A stretch of 64,000 bases of DNA from assembly GCA_016893485.2 (NCBI GenBank), contig JAFEKX020000001.1, positions 310,001 to 374,000 of the forward strand. Direction: 5' to 3'. Shown here piece by piece: positions 58,711 through 64,000 of this stretch. The notes below the pieces were generated by a model that searched no databases, was not told the DNA's origin, and saw only the letters and a list, made by a program, of their open reading frames with translations. The DNA is from Streptomyces sp. P3. GTDB taxonomy: Bacteria > Actinomycetota > Actinomycetes > Streptomycetales > Streptomycetaceae. The position numbers and the translations under genes were made by a program. Position 1 is the first letter of the stretch; each line of letters starts with the position of its first letter.

Positions 58711-59411
58711 GCCGATGCCCCCTTAGCGTGCGGCAGGGCCAGGCGCTGTGCCCAGTCGGTCAGTTCCGGGTCGTCCAAGGAGGCAACCCAGTGGTCGACG
58801 AGGGCGCGCTGTTTCGCGGACGGTTCGGGGCCGACACCCAGTACACGCATACCTGCGGCCACGGCGGAACGAATCCCGCTGGTCGAGTCTTCCACAGCGA
58901 GAATGTCGGTCGGTTCGACCGCGCAAGCCTTGGCAGCGGCCAGATACGTGTCGGGGGCCGGCTTGGGAGGGAGCCCCAGGGTCGGGGAGGTCACGCACAC
59001 CAGATGCGGAAGGATGCCCGCCTCGGCCAGCACGTGTTCCACGGCGTCATGCGGGGAGCTGGTGGCGCAGGCCACCGGCATCGATGCGCTGATCCGCCTC
59101 ACCAGATCAAGCGCACCGGGCAGCGCGTGCGACGGGCGAGTGCGGTACAACTCCCGCTGCTTGGCCAGTGCCTGGGCACTGCAGTCCCCGGCGCTCGCCG
59201 ACGTACCGAGCGACCGAGCGAGGGCATCTCCGGCCGCGCTGTAGTGCAGCCCTTTCAGTGAGGCGAGCACATCGGCATCCGGCTCGACACCGTGGTCACG
59301 CAGGACAAGTACTTTGCTGAGCAGGCAGTACTCCTCCGTACTCATCAAGACGCCGTCGCAGTCGAAGACGACCGCTCGCGGGGTCCAGGACAAGACCCTG
59401 TTCTCTGCCAC
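58701..59411 (-). CDS. HAD-superfamily hydrolase (first gene of MGS operon)
   Basis: About 236 residues, HAD-IA type: AVVFDCDGVLMSTEEYCLLS (nucleophile D-x-D), CATSSPHDA (motif II), PPKPAPDTYLAAAKACAVEP (motif III Lys), LAVEDSTSGIRSAVAAGMRV (motif IV) and no additional domain. The GTG at 59411 follows AAGGAG; upstream in-frame starts add unrelated residues. It is the first gene of the four-gene operon, overlapping the MGS start. It may dephosphorylate the substrate or the product of the MgsA-like protein. Confidence 0.83.
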   Translation of the reverse strand: MAENRVLSWTPRAVVFDCDGVLMSTEEYCLLSKVLVLRDHGVEPDADVLASLKGLHYSAAGDALARSLGTSASAGDCSAQALAKQRELYRTRPSHALPGALDLVRRISASMPVACATSSPHDAVEHVLAEAGILPHLVCVTSPTLGLPPKPAPDTYLAAAKACAVEPTDILAVEDSTSGIRSAVAAGMRVLGVGPEPSAKQRALVDHWVASLDDPELTDWAQRLALPHAKGASACV

Positions 59412-59809
59412 GCTGACCGTGCTCCTTAGTATGGAAATCCGACAAAATACGCCTGTCTCACTACCGCCGTGATGGGCAGACTTGATCCACAACGGCCCCG
59501 TGAGCAAAGAGGACTTGACCCCTCTCCAAGATTCACCGGTTTGCCGCAACGGCGCTGTATCAAAGACCACTTGTCATGGCCCCAGGCGGTCCCGCCGACG
59601 GAGCAGACGAACCTCGTTGGCGGCCGGTACTGCGCGCGCACCCTGGAACTGCACGGACGGGCCCCGGAGAACCGCCCCAGGTGAAGGCCGGATCACGCGG
59701 GGCCCCTCCGCTGTTCACGCGCCGATGCTGACGATCTCTCCCAGGGGCAGGCGCGCCAGTGCGGCAACGAGTGCAGTGAGCGGGGCGGTTGCTCGAAGGC
59801 GGTCAATGA
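59412..59809. other. Upstream of the MGS operon; no gene
   Basis: No motif. A short AT-rich patch (59430-59455, GTATGGAAATCCGACAAAATACG on the + strand) probably carries the operon promoter. Confidence 0.35.
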
Positions 59810-60040
59810 GGGGGTGTCGAGTGAAACCAAGCAGCGGCACCAGCGAAATCAACGCGACGGGCTGGTCGGGCTGGCAGACGGCCCGTCAGTCAAGAAGCTG
59901 CCCGACTTCGGCCAGACGTCCCCGGTGGTGGTCGAGGCAAGGAGGCAGGCAATTGCCGAGACGGCCGATGCGTCCTCGATGACGGTCCGGTTCATCATCT
60001 GGCGGCCGAAGGAGATCCTGGCGCCGCGAGGACACTGACG
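59810..60040 (+). mobile_element. DDE (Mu-like) transposase N-terminal remnant
   Basis: Plus strand: DGLVGLADGPSVKKLPDFGQ, TSPVVVEARRQAIAETADAS and TVRFIIWRPKEILA. These match the HTH-to-catalytic linker of Mu/IS481-like transposases (GLVDGRxxRxxP.FGxxDPxVVxAMRxAIxEaTDASSxT). The rest of the gene is missing. Confidence 0.5.
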
Positions 60041-60092
60041 GCATCGAATTGCCTACGGTGCGCACGCCTGCGATCACGGCAAGGTGTTCAAC

Positions 60093-60600
60093 TCACACAA
60101 CCCCCGCAATTCCTGTCCTGCTGGATGAGTGGATCATCGCAGAACCGGCCGGTACGACGCGCTGCGCGATCCCAGCGCCCCGGCGAGGCGGTGCAGGTAC
60201 TGCTGCTGGGCGAGGTGCGTGACCCCGGGAAGCGTGGAGGTCCCGCAGATCGACGCTCCCGCCCCTGTAGCGGGGGTTGAGGATGTGCAGCCTGACCAGG
60301 GTCCGGGCGTACTCCGTCGCGGGAGCAACCTCGACGAGCGGCAGGGTCCGCTGCCAGAGCCGCAGATACGTCGTCTTCGCGCCCTTGGGCGGCAGTTCCA
60401 CGGTGGCCAGGTCGTCGAGCGCTTGGTCGCACAGCCAGCGCACCGCCGACTTGACCTGTCCGAGGCTGATCCGTCCGCCCTGACGCAGCTGGGCCTCGTA
60501 CCCGCGCAGCACCTGCGCCGCAACCGTCGGCGCAAGATCGGCGAGCGGCACCACCTCGACAGACGTGTAGGCCGCGGTTGCCGTCAGCGCCCAAGCCTCG
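60093..60600 (-). pseudogene. Integrase fragment (middle part), cassette partner of 53623-54050
   Basis: Minus strand: PTVAAQVLRGYEAQLRQGGR, ISLGQVKSAVRWLCDQALDD, LATVELPPKGAKTTYLRLWQ and EYARTLVRLHILNPRYRGGS. The pattern matches the N-terminal/middle part of large actinobacterial integrases, ending before the C-terminal blocks at 53623. Together they may be one integrase cut by the ~6 kb island. Catalytic residues are not visible. Confidence 0.5.
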
Positions 60601-61126
60601 CGGTGGGGGCGCCCGGCCTTGGACCACTACCGCTGGTGAGGCAGGCACAGCCAGCTCTGCCGCACCACGGCCATGCGTAGGCACACGCGAGCCAGGCACT
60701 TCCCGAAGCCTCGGCGAGGCTCGCGACCCCGGGCGAGGTACTCCTCGACGGTGAGCCGGAGTACCCGGCGCGCGCTCGGAGGCGCCCTATACCCGAGCCG
60801 CAGGCATAGGTCACGGCCGTCGTAGACAGCGACGCCACCGAGCCTGCACGGGGCGGCGACGGTCCGGGGAGGCAGGCGCGCAGGCGAGGTCCGGCGACTC
60901 GGAAGGGCAACCGGCGGAGGACAGCGGAGTGGCGTCCGGGGCGGCAGGGACGCAGGGGCCATGCATGACGAAGAAGAGGAGCGCCAAAGTGTCACCTGAC
61001 GACCATCGCGTGACCGCTCTCCGCCGGACGATTTGTCGGACCTCGGGGAAGGATGGGAGGGCGCCACGGCGAGCATTCAGCCGCCGACGCACCCTCCCAC
61101 ATCACCCGAAGCGCGCAAGGACATGT
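60601..61126. other. No supported gene
   Basis: Fragments such as VAVYDGRDLCLRLGYRAPPS (minus) are unlike known families. This stretch separates the integrase fragment from the esterase. Confidence 0.35.
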
Positions 61127-62562
61127 CATGACAGCCACCACACCCAAGGCTCCGACTGCACCGGGGTGCGGTCCTGGTGGGGATCCCGTATGCCACCGCA
61201 GAGCGGTACCGCCGCCCCGTGGTCGCGGAGTTCGATCCGGACCTCCCCTATGACCGCAAGGGTGTCGTCTCCGTCCAGCCCGACAGCGGTGACTGGCTCG
61301 AAGCGGACAGCGGGATGGGCGAGGACTGCTTGAACCTGAACGTGTGGGCCCCCGAGCAGCCGGCCCGGGAGGCGCTGCCGGTGGCCGTGTACATCCACGG
61401 CGGCGGATTCGAGTACGGCGCGAACACGCAGATCACCTCGAACGCCGCCGGCCTCGCCGCGACGGGACGCGTGGTGGGCGTGTCGATCAACTACCGGCTC
61501 GGCGCCCTGGGCGCGCTCTCACTCTCGCAGTACGGCGGACAGCTCGCCGAGGCCAGCAACCTCTTCCTGCAGGACGCCATCGCCGCGCTCACCTGGATCC
61601 AGCGGAACATCGCCCACTTCGGTGGCGATCCCGACAACGTCACCGTCTACGGCCACAGCGCCGGCGCCTATACCACCTTCGGGCTGCTCAGTGCCTCCTC
61701 CGCCAACGGCCTGTACCGGCGCCTGGCCGGGTTCTCCGGCGGGCCCGCCCGCTCCATCCCCGCCTGGTGGGCCGAGGAGCTCGCGCACCAGGTCGTCACG
61801 GAACTCGGTGTCGCAGACAACCCCGACAAGCTGATCGACCTCGACACAGCCTCCCTGGTGGCCGCCCTGAACAAGGTCGCCCCTACGGATCTCGGAGTGC
61901 GTGGCGGGGTGGACAACCAGGCCACCGGCGTCGTCCTGGACATCGGACAGCCCGGCGCGGTGGTGCACGCCCACCCCATGGACGTCCTGGCCTCGGGCGC
62001 GCACTGCGATGTCGACGTGCTACTGAGCATGGCCAGCGACGACATGGGCTGGTGGGTGGCGAACGACCTCGACCGGTTCGACCCGCACACGCTCGACCGC
62101 GTCATCGACGAGGTCGCGGGCTGGCGCATCTCCCGCTCCCGCGCCAAGAAGATCGTCCACGCCTACGACCAGGGCGGCCGAACCCCGGCCGAGGTTCGCG
62201 CCGCGCTCATGGCGGACTACCTCTTCGCGCTCCCCGCCGCCCGCGGTGCCCTGGCCCACGCCGCCGCGGGCGGCAACGCCCATCTCCTGGTGATCGGACC
62301 CGTCGAGGGCGCGCCCGCCGTGCACGGCACCGAGATGTACGCCCTGGTCGGCCAGGAAAAGCCGGGCCGCAGTGCCGAGCAGGACGAGCGTGACACGCGT
62401 ATCCGCGACATCCTGCTCGACTTCGTAACCGGCGAGCAGTCCCGACTGTGGCCCGCCGTCACGGACCGTCCGACCTCGGAAAGCGTCGGCAACCCTCCCT
62501 TCGAGGCGAGCGCCCACTACCAGGCGGCCCTCGACCTGTGGGAGGGCATCGACCGCCCCTAA
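61127..62562 (+). CDS. Type-B carboxylesterase/para-nitrobenzyl-esterase-like (one frameshift at start)
   Basis: About 478 residues. Blocks: GIPYATAERYRRPVVAEFDP, EDCLNLNVWAPEQP (E-D-C-L-x-L-N), YIHGGGFEYGANTQ (oxyanion hole), VTVYGHSAGAYTTFGLL (nucleophile Ser in G-H-S-A-G) and a distal catalytic His in a C-terminal block (EGAPAVHGTEM). ATG 61127 lies in another frame than the main reading, which opens at 61177; one small indel near 61165 joins MTATTPKAPTAPG to it. It may detoxify or modify an ester. It is followed 73 bases later by the oxidoreductase gene. Confidence 0.85.
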
Positions 62563-62635
62563 CGGCCATCAGGCAATACGGACATGCGGAACAGCACAGA
62601 GTCACCCGGGGACGAACACGGTAAAGGAGCTGGGC

Positions 62636-63658
62636 ATGAGCCGAGGGACAACAGCTGGCGACGCCGCACCGGCGACGATGCGGGCCGTCGTCGTCACCCG
62701 GCCCGGCGGCCTCGAAGCACTGGAGATCAAGGACGTGCCGGTGCCCATGCGCAAGCCCGGCTGGGTGCGGATCCAGATGAAGGCGTTCGGCGTCAACGAG
62801 TCCGAGATCACCACCCGCAAGGGCGAGTCGGACGCGGAGGTCACCTACCCGCGCGTTCCCGGCATCGAGGGCGTGGGCGTGGTGGACGAGACCGACGAGG
62901 CCAGCGGACTGCGGCCGGGACAGCAGGTCGCAACCATGATGGGCAACATGGGCCGCTCGTACGACGGCTCGTACGCCCAGTACGTGACCGTCCCTGCGGC
63001 GCAGGTCATCCCGTTCGAGACCAGTCTGCCGTGGGAGGTCGTCGGTGCACTGCCGGAGATGTTCCAGACCGCCTACGGATCGCTGACCACCGGCCTGGAC
63101 CTAAGGGCCGGGCAGACGCTGCTGATCCGCGGCGGCACCTCCACGGTCGGGCTGAGCGCGGCCACCATCGCGAAGGACCTCGGAGCCACCGTCCTGTCCA
63201 CCACCCGCAGCCCCGGCCGGGCCGGGGAACTGCGGGCGGCGGGCGTTGACCATCCCCTTGTCGACGACGGCACCCTCGCCGACCGGGTGCGCGCCCTGCT
63301 GTCGGACGGCGTGGACGCCGCACTGGAACTGGTGGGCTGCTCGGCCCTCGCCGACACCCTCCGCACCGTCCGCCGACACGGCACCGTGTGCTTCACCGGA
63401 GCCCTGGCGGGGCAATGGACGATCCCCGACTTCACCCCGTTCATGATCCCCAGCGGGGTGCGGCTGACCAGCTATGCGGGCGAGGCCGCCGACCTGCCGG
63501 CCGAGGTCTTCGCCTATCAGCTCCACGCCATCGCCGATGGGCGCCTCAAGGTCCCGGTCGGGAAGGTCTACCACGGCCTGGAGCAGGTCCGTGATGCCCA
63601 GGCCGACCTCGAGTCCGGCGCCACGCCAGGCAAGCACGTCGTCGTCCTGGACGACTGA
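62636..63658 (+). CDS. NADPH:quinone oxidoreductase-like MDR protein
   Basis: An intact 340-residue enzyme. MRAVVVTRPGGLEALEIKDV, GVNESEITTRKGESDAEVTY, GGTSTVGLSAATIAKDLGAT (nucleotide-binding loop) and ELVGCSALADTLRTVRRHGT. No zinc ligands, hence the quinone-reductase branch. It probably reduces enones or quinones with NADPH. It is likely in one transcript with the esterase, with the convergent TetR gene as a possible regulator. Confidence 0.88.
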   Translation: MSRGTTAGDAAPATMRAVVVTRPGGLEALEIKDVPVPMRKPGWVRIQMKAFGVNESEITTRKGESDAEVTYPRVPGIEGVGVVDETDEASGLRPGQQVATMMGNMGRSYDGSYAQYVTVPAAQVIPFETSLPWEVVGALPEMFQTAYGSLTTGLDLRAGQTLLIRGGTSTVGLSAATIAKDLGATVLSTTRSPGRAGELRAAGVDHPLVDDGTLADRVRALLSDGVDAALELVGCSALADTLRTVRRHGTVCFTGALAGQWTIPDFTPFMIPSGVRLTSYAGEAADLPAEVFAYQLHAIADGRLKVPVGKVYHGLEQVRDAQADLESGATPGKHVVVLDD

Positions 63659-63740
63659 GCCCGGATTCCTCGACTTGAGCGGCAAGAGCGGTCGGAGCCG
63701 TCACGGATTGTTCGCGCAGGACGGCCGCCAGTCCGGGGAC

Positions 63741-64000
63741 TCAGCGCGCTCGAGGGAAAAGCTGCTCGACTGCGGTCACCACCGCGGCGCGGCGGGCGGC
63801 GGTGGTGGGGTCAACGGCGTGCGCGGCGGCGGCCTCGAGGTGTTCGGGCTGTGCCGCCCAGGTCGTGGCGATCTGGTTGATCAGGGCGAGGACGTCGACC
63901 GGGTCCCAGGCGGGGTCGAGCTGTCCGGCCTGCTGCGCTTGGCGGAGCTGGTCGATTTTGCGGGCGATCAATGCCTGCGCGTGCTCGTCGGCAGCGGCTG
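63741..64000 (-). CDS. TetR-family regulator, C-terminal part (partial)
   Basis: It runs past the right edge; the visible part is the ligand-binding domain end: EHAQALIARKIDQLRQAQQA, DPVDVLALINQIATTWAAQP, and VTAVEQLFPRAR. It matches the TetR C-terminal helices (D-P-x-x-L-x-x-L-x-x-A-x-W...). The DNA-binding part is outside the window. It is convergent with the oxidoreductase and is a plausible regulator of the esterase/oxidoreductase pair. Confidence 0.7.
   Translation of the reverse strand, partial: AAADEHAQALIARKIDQLRQAQQAGQLDPAWDPVDVLALINQIATTWAAQPEHLEAAAAHAVDPTTAARRAAVVTAVEQLFPRAR

Noticed and set aside
1..64000. CRISPR arrays, tRNA or rRNA genes
   Set aside because: No regularly spaced repeats, cloverleaf patterns or conserved rRNA sequence were noticed on either strand; short or divergent cases could be missed by eye.

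Overview
The window is high-GC DNA with GTG and ATG starts, Tat and lipoprotein signals, ECF sigma, MprF-like, GtrA, AfsA-type and COG4705 proteins, and tightly overlapping (ATGA/GTGA) operons. This fits an actinomycete, most likely a Streptomyces chromosome, in an accessory-rich region. Many genes appear broken, but in every break I rebuilt base by base a single-base indel in or next to a short G/C (once A) run restores a normal protein. I therefore read most frameshifts as base-calling errors and annotate those loci as single genes. A smaller set is truly decayed: N-terminal or internal deletions, in-frame stops, and remnants of transposases and integrases.

Layout. 1-2160: edge of a metal P-type ATPase operon, then a junk zone with a truncated serine hydrolase. 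2173-7383: NarL-type two-component pair, an orphan Tat-exported solute-binding protein, and a secreted type I phosphodiesterase. 7876-15273: cell-surface genes (two GT-C-like membrane proteins, an MprF-like lysyltransferase, GtrA) with two decayed remnants. 15536-22584: a sensor-ABC module (histidine kinase, lipoprotein, two ATPases, FtsX-type permease, OmpR-type regulator) carrying a decayed partial duplication of the second ATPase start. 23391-26613: response regulator, kinase and COG4705 membrane protein operon. 26759-29935: an EACC1-like small membrane protein and a 948-residue caspase/EF-hand/TM/TPR protein, the most striking system in the window, next to a divergent P-loop kinase.

31394-36033: ECF sigma factor, two glycosyltransferases. 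36033-38917: DUF2071 protein, an internally deleted SDR, SRPBCC protein and a B12-binding MerR regulator, resembling a reduced light-response cluster. 39022-40833: DUF4383 protein, truncated AfsA homologue, secreted Cys-containing protein. 40987-45101: an operon of B12-type radical SAM enzyme, FAD oxidoreductase and LysE exporter, possibly a small amino-acid-modifying pathway. 46475-50446: four glycosyltransferases, each overlapping the next by four bases. 50908-53136: half a cation exchanger, then a divergent HxlR regulator/quinone oxidoreductase pair. 53290-60600: an island bounded by parts of a Tn554-like recombinase cassette. It holds a secreted protein and a four-gene operon of HAD phosphatase, methylglyoxal-synthase-fold protein, FkbM methyltransferase and a second HAD. 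61127-64000: type-B carboxylesterase, quinone oxidoreductase and a convergent TetR regulator at the edge.
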